From the NCBI RefSeq assembly GCF_002266465.3, contig NZ_CP029427.2:5024501-5088500 (forward strand): a DNA stretch of 64,000 bases, read 5' to 3'. This stretch comes from Bradyrhizobium symbiodeficiens. GTDB lineage: Bacteria > Pseudomonadota > Alphaproteobacteria > Rhizobiales > Xanthobacteraceae. The notes under the pieces were generated by a model. That model saw only the letters and a list, made by a program, of their open reading frames with translations, was not told the origin of the DNA and made no database searches. The position numbers and the translations under genes are program-made. This document shows, piece by piece, positions 7,941 to 15,677 of this stretch. Position 1 is the stretch's first letter, and each line of letters begins with the position of its first letter.

Positions 7941-8357
7941 ATGAACAAGACCGTCATTGCCGCCGTAGCGCTCGGTGCCGTTGCTTTTGTGAGCCCGGCC
8001 AGCGCCGAAAAGCTGAAAGCAACGCTCGACGGCAAGTCCGAAGTGCCGGCAACGACCAGCAGCGGCACCGGAACCGCCGATCTGAACTATGATGCCGCCA
8101 GCAAGAAGCTGTCCTGGACCGTCACCTATTCCGGGCTCTCCGGACCCGCCACCGCCGCGCATTTCCACGGGCCTGCCGAGGTTGGCAAGAACGCCGGCGT
8201 GGCCGTTGCGATCCCGAATGCGGCCGCAAGCCCGGTCAAGGGCGAGGCGACCCTCACCGATGCGCAGGCCGCGGACCTGCTCGGAGGCAAGTACTACATC
8301 AACATCCACACCGCGGCCAATCCGGGCGGCGAGATCCGCGGTCAGGTGACGAAGTAA
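7941..8357 (+). CDS. CHRD domain-containing exported protein
   Basis: The 138-residue protein has a signal peptide ending at SPASA (about residue 22) followed by a single CHRD domain: KLKATLDGKSEVPATTSSGTG, the central AHFHGPAEVG and the closing NPGGEIRGQV are diagnostic. CHRD domains were first described in chordin; bacterial single-domain versions are periplasmic or secreted, and their role is unknown. AGGGAG 6 bp before the ATG fixes the start. It probably forms its own transcription unit, with a hairpin shortly after the stop. Confidence 0.9.
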   Translation: MNKTVIAAVALGAVAFVSPASAEKLKATLDGKSEVPATTSSGTGTADLNYDAASKKLSWTVTYSGLSGPATAAHFHGPAEVGKNAGVAVAIPNAAASPVKGEATLTDAQAADLLGGKYYINIHTAANPGGEIRGQVTK

Positions 8358-8382
8358 GCCGCAACGCTGCTTCCTTGCGTGT

Positions 8383-8416
8383 AAGGCCCGGCGCAGGAGG
8401 GGGCGTCCGGCCTTTT
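8383..8416 (+). terminator. Probable terminator after the CHRD gene
   Basis: AAGGCCCGGCGC pairs with GCGTCCGGCCTT with small bulges, and the stem runs into TTTT. It lies between the convergent CHRD and PLP-enzyme genes. Confidence 0.55.
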
Positions 8417-8430
8417 CGATTCGATCGCGC

Positions 8431-9714
8431 CTAAGCCGCGTTCAGCGCCTGCGCGAGATCGGCGATCAGATCGGAGGGGTTCTCGATGCCGATCGACAGC
8501 CGGATCGTGGAATCGAGCACGCCGATTTTTCGGCGGATGTCGGCGGGAACGCCGGAATGCGTCATGGTCGCGGGCAGGCTCGCGAGCGACTCGGTGCCAC
8601 CGAGGCTTACCGCCAGCTTGATGATCTGCAGCGCATTGAGGAATTTGACCGCAGCGTCCTTGCCGCCGACGATGTCGAACGAGAAGGTCGATCCCGCCCC
8701 CTGGCATTGCCGCGCGAACACACGGCCCGCGGGTGATGCCCCCTCGTGATGACCGAGATAATGGACCTTGGCGACCTTGGGATGATCGCGCAGGAAGTCC
8801 GCAACGAGGCGCGCATTGCTGTTGGCCTTCTCCATGCGCAGGCTCAGTGTCTCGAGCGAGCGGCTGATCATCCAGCAGGAATGCGGATCGAGCTGGGTGC
8901 CGATGGCGCCGCGCAGCGCCTTGATGCCTTTCATGATCGCCTTCGAGCCGAGCGCTGCACCCGCGATCAGGTCGGAGTGGCCTCCGACATATTTCGTCAG
9001 CGAATACAGCGACAGGTCCGCGCCGTGCTCGATCGGCCGCTGAAACACCGGCCCGAGTAGCGTATTGTCGCAGGCGATGATCGGCGTGTCGCCTTGCGCC
9101 TTTCCGATGGAATCGGCGATGCGGCGGATCATGGCGACATCGACCAGGCCGTTGGTCGGGTTGGCCGGGGTTTCGATCAGGATCATCGAAACACGGCCCT
9201 TGGCCATGGCCTCGTCCGCCGCCTGCTTGACGGCCGCTTCGTCAATCCCGTCAGCGAAGCCGACGGCGCCGATCGACAGACGCGCCAGGGTGTTGGTCAG
9301 CAGCGTTTCCGTCCCGCCATAGAGCGGCTGTGAATGCAGGATGACGTCGCCGGGGCGGACAAAAGCCAGGATCGTGGTCGCGATCGCCGCCATGCCGGAT
9401 GAGAACAGCCCGCAGCTCTCGGTACGCTCGTAGATCGCGAGCCTGTCCTCGACGATCTCGCTGTTGGGGTGATTGAAGCGCGAATAGACCAGCCCCGCGC
9501 CCATACCTTCCGGCGGCTCGCGCCGGCCGGCGACGAAATCGAAGAAGTCCTGGCCGTCATCAGCCGTCTTGAACACGAAGGTGGACGTCAGGAACACCGG
9601 CGGCTTGATGGCGCCTTCCGACAGCTGCGGATCATAGCCATAGGTCAGCATCAGCGTTTCCGGATGCAGCATGTGATTGCCGATATGCGTTTTCGACGGG
9701 AACGGTTTGACCAT
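8431..9714 (-). CDS. Cystathionine gamma-synthase family PLP enzyme (trans-sulfuration type)
   Basis: The 427-residue protein belongs to the Cys/Met metabolism PLP family. Lys241 in SLTKYVGGHSD carries the cofactor, YSRFNHPN (about 77-84) and SSGMAAI (105-111) contribute to the active site, and ETPANPTNG (181-189) is typical of the family. Length is slightly above the usual 380-400 residues, owing to an N-terminal extension and a short insert rich in Arg/Glu near residue 65. It could be a cystathionine gamma-lyase, methionine gamma-lyase or related enzyme; the exact reaction cannot be set from sequence. The ATG at 9714 was preferred; in-frame starts further upstream lack family similarity. 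Confidence 0.85.
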   Translation of the reverse strand: MVKPFPSKTHIGNHMLHPETLMLTYGYDPQLSEGAIKPPVFLTSTFVFKTADDGQDFFDFVAGRREPPEGMGAGLVYSRFNHPNSEIVEDRLAIYERTESCGLFSSGMAAIATTILAFVRPGDVILHSQPLYGGTETLLTNTLARLSIGAVGFADGIDEAAVKQAADEAMAKGRVSMILIETPANPTNGLVDVAMIRRIADSIGKAQGDTPIIACDNTLLGPVFQRPIEHGADLSLYSLTKYVGGHSDLIAGAALGSKAIMKGIKALRGAIGTQLDPHSCWMISRSLETLSLRMEKANSNARLVADFLRDHPKVAKVHYLGHHEGASPAGRVFARQCQGAGSTFSFDIVGGKDAAVKFLNALQIIKLAVSLGGTESLASLPATMTHSGVPADIRRKIGVLDSTIRLSIGIENPSDLIADLAQALNAA

Positions 9715-9869
9715 GGCCTGTCTCGCTGTTGATTGGGATCCTCGCCGCGCGCTGGAACTCCTGATGTCATGGCGCAGTCGGGAATGAGATGCGCCGACTC
9801 GCATCAACGTCACGGCCGTTGGTGCAAAGATAACCGTTCCGACAGCGATCCGTCAGACCTTGCGGATAG

Positions 9870-9903
9870 AAAAAGGGCGGCTGCTTTCGCAACCGCCCCT
9901 TTT
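9870..9903 (-). terminator. Terminator of the cytochrome c' gene
   Basis: On the minus strand a 10-bp stem with one mismatch (9875-9884 with 9889-9898) and a GAAA loop is followed by TTTTT. It lies about 100 bp after the cytochrome c' stop, beyond the palindromic repeat. Confidence 0.7.
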
Positions 9904-9910
9904 GATTCCA

Positions 9911-9990
9911 GTAGCCCGGATGAGCGCAGCGACATCCGGGACAGACTATCGGCTGGACTCCCCGGATATCGCTGCGCTCATCCGGGCTAC
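9911..9990. repeat. Intergenic palindromic repeat, family B, copy 1
   Basis: Two 30-bp arms (9911-9940 and 9961-9990) are inverted copies that match at 29 of 30 positions, with a 20-bp spacer. The arm begins GTAGCCCGGATGAGCGCAGC. A decayed relative lies at 49900-49969. Confidence 0.9.
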
Positions 9991-10000
9991 GAATCCCGCC

Positions 10001-10447
10001 TCAGCCGTTCTTGACGCGATAGGTCTCGTGGCAGCCGCCGCACTCCTTGCCGACGGCGGGGAAATTCGCCTTGAGCGAATCCAGGTCCTTGATCTTGCCC
10101 TTGGACTCGCTGACGACCTTGGCGAAGCTTGCGACCTTGGCGTCGAAGCCGGCCTTGTCCTCCCAGACCTTCGGCGAGGCGCTGTAGTCGCCGTCGAGCT
10201 TCACGCCCTTGGCGCTGGCCGGAAACAGGTTCGGCAGCTTCTTGGCGGTGTCCTCGAACTGCGCCAGCGCGCTGTCCACCGTGGCCTGGTCGTAAGGCTT
10301 CTCGCCCTTGATCATCGCCGACACCGCGCCGGCGTTCTTGCCGTTGCCCTTCATGAGGGCCTGAACCTCCTTGACGGAGTCTTGTTGTGCCCAAACGGCG
10401 CCCATCCCGAGCAGCAGTGCGCCCCCAACAACCAATACTCGCTTCAT
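10001..10447 (-). CDS. Cytochrome c' family protein
   Basis: The 148-residue precursor has a signal peptide cleaved after VWA (about residue 20) and a single heme site, CGGCH (136-140), very near the C-terminus, which is the hallmark of cytochrome c'. The remaining sequence fits the four-helix bundle. These periplasmic proteins bind NO or CO and help tolerate nitrosative stress or shuttle electrons. A good ribosome-binding site (AGGAAAGGGA) precedes the ATG at 10447. It stands between two palindromes and a repeat and appears to be a single gene. Confidence 0.92.
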   Translation of the reverse strand: MKRVLVVGGALLLGMGAVWAQQDSVKEVQALMKGNGKNAGAVSAMIKGEKPYDQATVDSALAQFEDTAKKLPNLFPASAKGVKLDGDYSASPKVWEDKAGFDAKVASFAKVVSESKGKIKDLDSLKANFPAVGKECGGCHETYRVKNG

Positions 10448-10526
10448 TCGCAAAATCCCTTTCCTGATGCAGGATCGTGCCGACCCCTCATGGGCCAACA
10501 CCGTTTGACAGATTTCATTCCATTCC

Positions 10527-10588
10527 GAGCGCGACGATAAATCGTCGCACTCCGGTAATGGTTTGGGCAAACGTGTCCGGCGTTTGCC
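10527..10588. promoter_or_regulatory. Two dyads between the molybdenum hydroxylase and cytochrome c' genes
   Basis: GCGACGA-TAAA-TCGTCGC (10531-10548) and GGCAAACG-N7-CGTTTGCC (10566-10588) are perfect inverted repeats. The second starts 23 bp beyond the stop of the molybdenum hydroxylase gene and may help end that transcript; the first lies 84 bp before the cytochrome c' start and could be an operator. The function of either is inference. Confidence 0.45.
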
Positions 10589-10610
10589 TCCATTCCAAAT
10601 TGGCTTGATA

Positions 10611-12920
10611 TTACAGGCTGTGACGGCGGTGGTGCTCGTTGATGGCGATCCACACCCGCTCAGGCGTTGCCGGCATGTCGATGTGGTCGATCTTGTACTC
10701 GCGCCAGAGCGCGTCAACGATGGCGTTGACGATGGCCGGACAGGAGCCGATCGCGCCGGCCTCGCCTGCCCCCTTCACGCCCATCGGATTGGTCTTGCAG
10801 GGGACGTTGGCGGTCTCGAACACGAAGGCCGGCCCGTCCGCCGCCCGCGGCAACGCGTAGTCCATGAAGGTCGCGGTGATCAGCTGGCCGTCATTGGGCC
10901 CGTAGACCACCTGCTCCATCAGGGCCTGGCCGATGCCCTGCATGGCACCGCCATGCACCTGGCCGGCGAGAAGCAGCGGATTGAGCGTCTTGCCGAAATC
11001 GTCGACGATCACGTAGTTGACGATCTTGATGATGCCGGTGGCCGGATCGATCTCGACCTCCGCGACATGGGTGCCGTTCGGATAGGTGCCGTCAGCGCTG
11101 GCAAAGGTCGCGCTGGCATTGAGCTTCGACGGATCCGCGCCCGGCCGCTTGGCGAGATCGGCGAACGAGATCGAACGGTCGGTGCCGGCGATCCGCACCA
11201 CGCCTTCCGAGATCTCGAGGTCGCCTGCGCCGGCTTCCAGCGCCTGCGCCGCGATCTCCTTCAGCTTCTGGCCGAGCTCGCGCGTGGCGCGCTCGACGCT
11301 GACGCCGCCTGAGGGAATCGAGGCCGAGCCGCCGGTGCCGAGGCCGGTCTTGATCTCGTCGGTGTCGCCCTGGTGGACGTGGACGCGCTCCGGCGCCACG
11401 CCGAACTGCTCGGCGACGATCTGTGCATAGGCGGTCTGATGGCCCTGCCCGCTCGACTGCGTGCCGATCAGGACGGTGATGTCACCATTGGGGTCCATCC
11501 GCACATTGGCGGTCTCCTCACCCATGGTGCCGCACACCTCGACATAGCTTGCGAGGCCAATGCCGCGGATCAGGCCGTGCTTCTTGGCCGCCTTGGCGCG
11601 CTTAGCAAATTCCTTCCACTCGGCGATCTCCATCGCGCGCTTCAGATGCGCGGCGAAATCGCCGGAATCGTAGACCTTGCCAGTAGCCGTCTTGTACGGC
11701 AGCGCCTTCGGCGGAATGAAGTTCTTACGGCGGACGGCATCCGGCGTCATATCGAGCTTGCGCGCGCAGGCGTCGACGAGGCGCTCGATGACGTAGGCCG
11801 CTTCAGGACGGCCTGCGCCGCGATAGGCGTCGACCGGCACACTGTTGGTGAAGACGGTGCGGACCCGGCAGTGGAACGCCTGGATGTCGTAGAGGCCCGG
11901 CAGCATGCCGGCGCCGCCATGGGGAATGTAGGGCCCGAAGGTCGACAGATACGCGCCCATGTCGCCCATCAGGTCGCAATCCATCGCGAGGAATTTGCCG
12001 TCCTCGGCGAGCGCCATCTTCGCGGTGGTGACGTTGTCGCGGCCCTGCGCGTCGCCCATGAAATGCTCGGTGCGGTCGGCGGCCCATTTCACCGTTTTCT
12101 TCAGTTGCTTCGCAGCGACCGCCACCAAGGCGTATTCCCGATAGGGAAACAACTTCGTGCCGAACCCGCCGCCGACATCGGGGCAGATCACCCGCATCTT
12201 CTCGGTCGGGATCTTGAGCACGTTCTGGCACAGGATGTCGCGCAGCCGATGGCTGCCCTGGCTGCCGATCGTCAGCGTCAGGTGATCGTTTTTGGCATCG
12301 TATTCGCAGACCGCGGCGCGGGTCTCCATGAAGCTTGCGACCACGCGCGGATTGACGATGGCGATTTCGGCGACGGTATGCGCCTTGGCGAACGCGGCCT
12401 CGGTCGCTTTCTTGTCGCCGATCGAGACATCAAACAGCACATTGCCGGGTTTGTCCGGCCAGACCAAGGCTGCGCCCTTCTTCACGGCGTTGACGAGGCC
12501 GGTCACGGCCGGCAGCGGGCTCCATTTGACCTCGATTGCCTCGATCGCGTCACGGGCCTGGTCGATGGTCTCGGCGACGACGAAGGCGACGGCATCGCCG
12601 ACATGGCGCACCTCGTCCTTGGCCAGGATCGGGTATGGCGGGCCGGTGAAGGGATCGGTCTCGAGGTTGAACAGGCAGGGCAGATTGCCGAGGTCCTTGA
12701 CGTCGTCGGCGGTCAGGATCAGCGCGACCCCGGGAAGCCCGCGGGCGCGGCTCACATCGATGGTATATTTGGCATGCGCGTGCGGCGAGCGCAGCATCAG
12801 GCAGCGGAGCGCAGCCTGCGGCGCATAATCGTCGGTATAGCGGCCCTTGCCGCGGATGAGCGCGTCATCCTCCTTGCGCAGCACGCTTTGGCCAACGCCG
12901 AACTTGATGGGAGCCGCCAT
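10611..12920 (-). CDS. Xanthine dehydrogenase/CoxL family molybdopterin-binding large subunit
   Basis: The 769-residue protein is a full-length molybdenum hydroxylase large subunit. It has the N-terminal a/b hammerhead (about residues 20-130), CPDVGGGFGTK (246-256), AYRGAGRPE (365-373) and the C-terminal GEAGAIG with the catalytic Glu. Form I CO dehydrogenases carry AYRCSFR at the active-site loop; AYRGAGR marks a form II or other aldehyde/purine-type hydroxylase, so CO oxidation should not be assumed. Such enzymes need an FeS small subunit and usually an FAD subunit; neither gene is in this window, which makes this an orphan large subunit here. The ATG at 12920 gives the normal N-terminus. 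Confidence 0.9.
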   Translation of the reverse strand: MAAPIKFGVGQSVLRKEDDALIRGKGRYTDDYAPQAALRCLMLRSPHAHAKYTIDVSRARGLPGVALILTADDVKDLGNLPCLFNLETDPFTGPPYPILAKDEVRHVGDAVAFVVAETIDQARDAIEAIEVKWSPLPAVTGLVNAVKKGAALVWPDKPGNVLFDVSIGDKKATEAAFAKAHTVAEIAIVNPRVVASFMETRAAVCEYDAKNDHLTLTIGSQGSHRLRDILCQNVLKIPTEKMRVICPDVGGGFGTKLFPYREYALVAVAAKQLKKTVKWAADRTEHFMGDAQGRDNVTTAKMALAEDGKFLAMDCDLMGDMGAYLSTFGPYIPHGGAGMLPGLYDIQAFHCRVRTVFTNSVPVDAYRGAGRPEAAYVIERLVDACARKLDMTPDAVRRKNFIPPKALPYKTATGKVYDSGDFAAHLKRAMEIAEWKEFAKRAKAAKKHGLIRGIGLASYVEVCGTMGEETANVRMDPNGDITVLIGTQSSGQGHQTAYAQIVAEQFGVAPERVHVHQGDTDEIKTGLGTGGSASIPSGGVSVERATRELGQKLKEIAAQALEAGAGDLEISEGVVRIAGTDRSISFADLAKRPGADPSKLNASATFASADGTYPNGTHVAEVEIDPATGIIKIVNYVIVDDFGKTLNPLLLAGQVHGGAMQGIGQALMEQVVYGPNDGQLITATFMDYALPRAADGPAFVFETANVPCKTNPMGVKGAGEAGAIGSCPAIVNAIVDALWREYKIDHIDMPATPERVWIAINEHHRRHSL

Positions 12921-13169
12921 TTGATTGTCCCGTTCTCATGGTTGTTTTGTGGGCATATTGCCGTGGAAAAACTGGCAACGCAAACGGGTTTGTCGGTGCC
13001 GGACATGCCCCTTGGGCGTGGCTCCTTCCCGAGACCGCCGCGCAGGAACAATCCTCCAGGCCAAGCTTTGTGTTGCGGAGACAGAATCCGGAGCGGGACA
13101 GTCGCCAGCGCGGCCATACGGCGTAATGCCCGTGCGGCCGCGTTACCCTTTCAATCAACGAGTGGACCC

Positions 13170-13334
13170 ATGCCGAGCCCGACCCAAGAGCAGATCAGTA
13201 TTCGCGCACATGAATTGTGGGAGGCCGCCGGACACCCCGAGGGCCGCGAGGACGAGTTCTGGCACGAAGCCGAACGCGAATTGAAGAACGACAGCACCAA
13301 TCAAGACGAGAAGTCCGAGACGTTTCTCGAGTAG
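13170..13334 (+). CDS. DUF2934 small protein
   Basis: The 54-residue acidic protein carries the core I-R-x-R/A-H-E-L-W-E-A-A-G-x-P-x-G-R-E-D-E-F-W of DUF2934, a very short domain common in rhizobia. Its function is unknown. GAGTGGA just before the ATG serves as ribosome-binding site. It converges on the DUF1127 gene with a gap of about 90 bp. Confidence 0.82.
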   Translation: MPSPTQEQISIRAHELWEAAGHPEGREDEFWHEAERELKNDSTNQDEKSETFLE

Positions 13335-13422
13335 CAGGCTGGGCCAAAGAGAAGCCTGAGACAAGCGGCCTCGCCGACGCCGCTTGCGTCAAAGCGCATC
13401 TCCATCGCGCGTGGTTGATCGT

Positions 13423-13698
13423 CTACATTCCACCGCGGTTCAAAAGATACCGCGTGCGATCTCGCAGCCTATCGATGGCACGTTCAGGCGCGATGCAGTC
13501 GATCTCGCCGCGCGTCAGGCCGATATCCATCAGCTCCCTGTCGCTGAGACCCTGCAAGGTCACCCGCGAGCGCGGGCGCCACTCCTGAAACGCACGCCAG
13601 TATCGCCTAAGCAGGCTCAGGACGATGGAAAGGTCGACGCGAAGTCTCGCGGCATCACGCTCCATCGCAGCTGTGATGTCGGTCTGTTGGGGTGGCAT
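13423..13698 (-). CDS. DUF1127 domain protein
   Basis: The 91-residue Arg-rich protein ends in a DUF1127 domain: LQGLSDRELMDIGLTRGEI (about 48-66). In other alphaproteobacteria small DUF1127 proteins have been tied to RNA turnover and phosphate or carbon metabolism; the N-terminal half here has no recognisable domain. A GGAGCG motif precedes the ATG. A minus-strand terminator lies just upstream, so this gene probably has its own promoter within the 40 bp between that terminator and its start, or depends on read-through. Confidence 0.85.
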   Translation of the reverse strand: MPPQQTDITAAMERDAARLRVDLSIVLSLLRRYWRAFQEWRPRSRVTLQGLSDRELMDIGLTRGEIDCIAPERAIDRLRDRTRYLLNRGGM

Positions 13699-13735
13699 CG
13701 GACGCTCCTGCTGTTGAGCCGGCAGGGAGCGTGGC

Positions 13736-13770
13736 CAAACAAAAGGCCCCGTCCGATGCCGGCGGGGCCT
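13736..13770 (-). terminator. Minus-strand terminator between murJ and the DUF1127 gene
   Basis: AGGCCCCG (13744-13751) pairs with CGGGGCCT (13763-13770), with an inner CCG/CGG pair, and on the minus strand the stem is followed by TTTTGTTT. It would end transcripts from murJ or from the 25-codon ORF just upstream. Confidence 0.7.
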
Positions 13771-13794
13771 GGTGGAAAAGATGTCGTCGAAATC

Positions 13795-13872
13795 CTAGCG
13801 CACGACTCCTCCCACGGCCCAGCCGAAGCGGGTCATGTGGTTGCGGTTGAGTTTGCGCGAGCATTTAATCAT
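13795..13872 (-). CDS. Possible 25-residue peptide with its own ribosome-binding site
   Basis: ATG at 13872 is preceded at 4-7 bp by GAGG and opens 25 codons encoding a basic peptide (MIKCSRKLNR... ending ...WAVGGVVR). A Rho-independent terminator begins 25 bp after the stop. The unit of ribosome-binding site, short ORF and terminator resembles a leader peptide or small mRNA. No codon statistics can support an ORF this short; it may simply be murJ 3' UTR. Confidence 0.3.
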   Translation of the reverse strand: MIKCSRKLNRNHMTRFGWAVGGVVR

Positions 13873-13956
13873 GCCGCCTCGGTAACACGGCGATCGCGCA
13901 AAATCAAGAGATGTGCGAATGTCGGGTGCAGCCTTGAGGCGAACGCCCCCGCTCGG

Positions 13957-15483
13957 TTAGCCACGCACCAGCGAGACAAGCCACTTTCGCCCAAACAACA
14001 CGAGGATCGCGAGCGCGTAGACGATGGTGCCGCCAAGCGCCAGCAGCCCCAACATCACTTCGTCCCGGAAGTGCATCGCACCCAGCCAAGAGCCACTGAA
14101 GCGCGCGATCAGCCAGAACGTCACCGCCAGAATGATCCCGGTCAGCAGGAATTTGGCGAGCGACATCAGCCAGGCGCGGTCCAGCACGAGAAAGTCGCGG
14201 CGCACCGCGAAGAACAGCACCAGCAGCAGATTGGTCCAGACGCCGACGGCGGTTGCGAGCGCGAGGCCGATCTGGGCGAGCGATCCCATCAGGGCGATCT
14301 TCAGCGCGACGTTGACGGCGATGCCGGTCAGCGACGCCCGCACCGGCGTTGCCGTATCCTTGCGGGCATAGAAAGTCGCGACCGCGCTGCGGATCAGCAC
14401 GAAGGGGATCAGGCCGATCGCATAGGCCGCGAGCGTGCCGCCGGCGGCGGCGGCATCGGCCTTGGAGAACGCGCCGCGGGCGAACAGCGCGCGCATGATC
14501 TCGTCGGGCACGGTGAGAAAAGCCGCGACGAACGGGATCGAGAACAGCAGCGTGAAATCGAAGGCGCGGCGCTGCGCCTTCATCGCGCCGTCATGGTCGT
14601 TCGCCGTGATCCGTTTCGACATCTCCGGCAGCAACACCGTGCCGATCGCGATGCCGATGACGCCGATCGGGAGCTGGTTGAGGCGGTCGGCATAATACAG
14701 CGCCGAGAGCGCGCCAGCGGGAAGGAAGGTCGCAATGATGGTGTCGGCGAACAGCGCGACCTGCGTGCCCATCGAACCCAGCGTCGCGGGGCCGAGTGCC
14801 TTGAAGAAACCGCGGACGTCTTCGTCGAGCTTCAGCGGCGCAAAGCGCGGCAAGCCGCCATGGCGGGCGAGATCGCCGGCCAACAGGAAATATTGCAGGA
14901 AGCCCGAGATCAGCACGCCCCAGGCGGCGGCGTGGCCCGCGGTCGGAAACCAGACGGCAACCGCCAGCGTCATCATCATCGCGACGTTGAGGAAGATCGA
15001 CGCAGCCGCGGCGCTGGCAAAGCGCTGCATCACGTTGAGCATGCCGCCATAGAGCGTCACCAGCGTGATCAGGAGCAGATAGGGAAAGGTGATCCGGGTC
15101 AGTTCGATCGCGAGCTTGCGCTGCTCGGGTTCGTCACCGAAGCCGGGGGCCAGAATGCTCATGGCCTGCGGCATGAACAGCCAGGCAACGATCAGCAACA
15201 CCACCTGCGAGGCCAGCAGCAGCGTGAAGATGCGGTCGGCGAACAGATGTGCCGCCGCCTCCCCCTTTTCGCCATGGACGTGGGCATAGGCCGGCACCCA
15301 GGCGGCGTTGAAGGCGCCCTCGGCGAAGATCGCGCGGAAATGATTGGGCAGCCGCAGCGCCACGAAGAAGGCGTCGGCCACGGGGCCGGCGCCGAGGATC
15401 GCCGCGAGCATGATGTCGCGGGCAAACCCCGTCAGCCGCGAGAGCAGCGTGTAACCACCGACCGTGAAGATGCGTCCGAGCAT
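13957..15483 (-). CDS. murJ: Lipid II flippase MurJ (MviN)
   Basis: MurJ moves lipid II across the inner membrane for peptidoglycan synthesis. The 508-residue, 14-helix protein has the family signatures: SRLTGFARD near residue 15-23, ADAFFVALRLPN, FAEGAFNAAWVPA, and YYADRLNQLPIGVIGIAIGT in the middle. The conserved Arg residues of the central cavity (SRLTG.ARD, LRLPN) are present. The start at 15483 matches the normal N-terminus MLGRIFTVGG. It appears monocistronic, bordered by a palindromic repeat upstream. Confidence 0.96.
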   Translation of the reverse strand: MLGRIFTVGGYTLLSRLTGFARDIMLAAILGAGPVADAFFVALRLPNHFRAIFAEGAFNAAWVPAYAHVHGEKGEAAAHLFADRIFTLLLASQVVLLIVAWLFMPQAMSILAPGFGDEPEQRKLAIELTRITFPYLLLITLVTLYGGMLNVMQRFASAAAASIFLNVAMMMTLAVAVWFPTAGHAAAWGVLISGFLQYFLLAGDLARHGGLPRFAPLKLDEDVRGFFKALGPATLGSMGTQVALFADTIIATFLPAGALSALYYADRLNQLPIGVIGIAIGTVLLPEMSKRITANDHDGAMKAQRRAFDFTLLFSIPFVAAFLTVPDEIMRALFARGAFSKADAAAAGGTLAAYAIGLIPFVLIRSAVATFYARKDTATPVRASLTGIAVNVALKIALMGSLAQIGLALATAVGVWTNLLLVLFFAVRRDFLVLDRAWLMSLAKFLLTGIILAVTFWLIARFSGSWLGAMHFRDEVMLGLLALGGTIVYALAILVLFGRKWLVSLVRG

Positions 15484-15568
15484 GCGTCTGTTTTAGAGCA
15501 TGGCGCGATTAGGTCTAGGTGAAAGCGGCGGCGGAAGTGCGCGCCAGGAGCGCCGGCAGTCTCCACAG

Positions 15569-15653
15569 CGTCGTGGCCGGGCTTGTCCCGGCCATCCACG
15601 CCTGGCCGCACACTCAAAGAACGTGGATGCCCGGGACAAGCCCGGGCATGACG
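15569..15653. repeat. Intergenic palindromic repeat, family C
   Basis: The left arm CGTCGTGGCCGGGCTTGTCC continuing to CCACG and the right arm are near-perfect inverted copies of about 32 bp, separated by 21 bp. It lies between the murJ start and the aminotransferase stop and has no gene. A related element is at 49991-50092. Confidence 0.85.
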
Positions 15654-15677
15654 ACTAGCGCAGCAAGAACGATGAAA

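Noticed and set aside
9816..9842. EcfG promoter before the trans-sulfuration-type gene
   Set aside because: GGAAC is present on the minus strand but the -10 position reads CGG rather than CGTT.
10611..12920. Aerobic CO dehydrogenase (form I CoxL)
   Set aside because: The active-site loop is AYRGAGR and not AYRCSFR, and no CoxS/CoxM genes are adjacent.
11373..13169. Long plus-strand frame leading into the DUF2934 gene
   Set aside because: The part before 13170 is antisense to the molybdenum hydroxylase gene; only the last 54 codons match a known family and have a ribosome-binding site.
13384..15522. A 712-codon plus-strand frame opposite murJ
   Set aside because: Low-complexity Arg/Gln/His/Glu composition typical of a high-GC antisense frame; murJ is certain.
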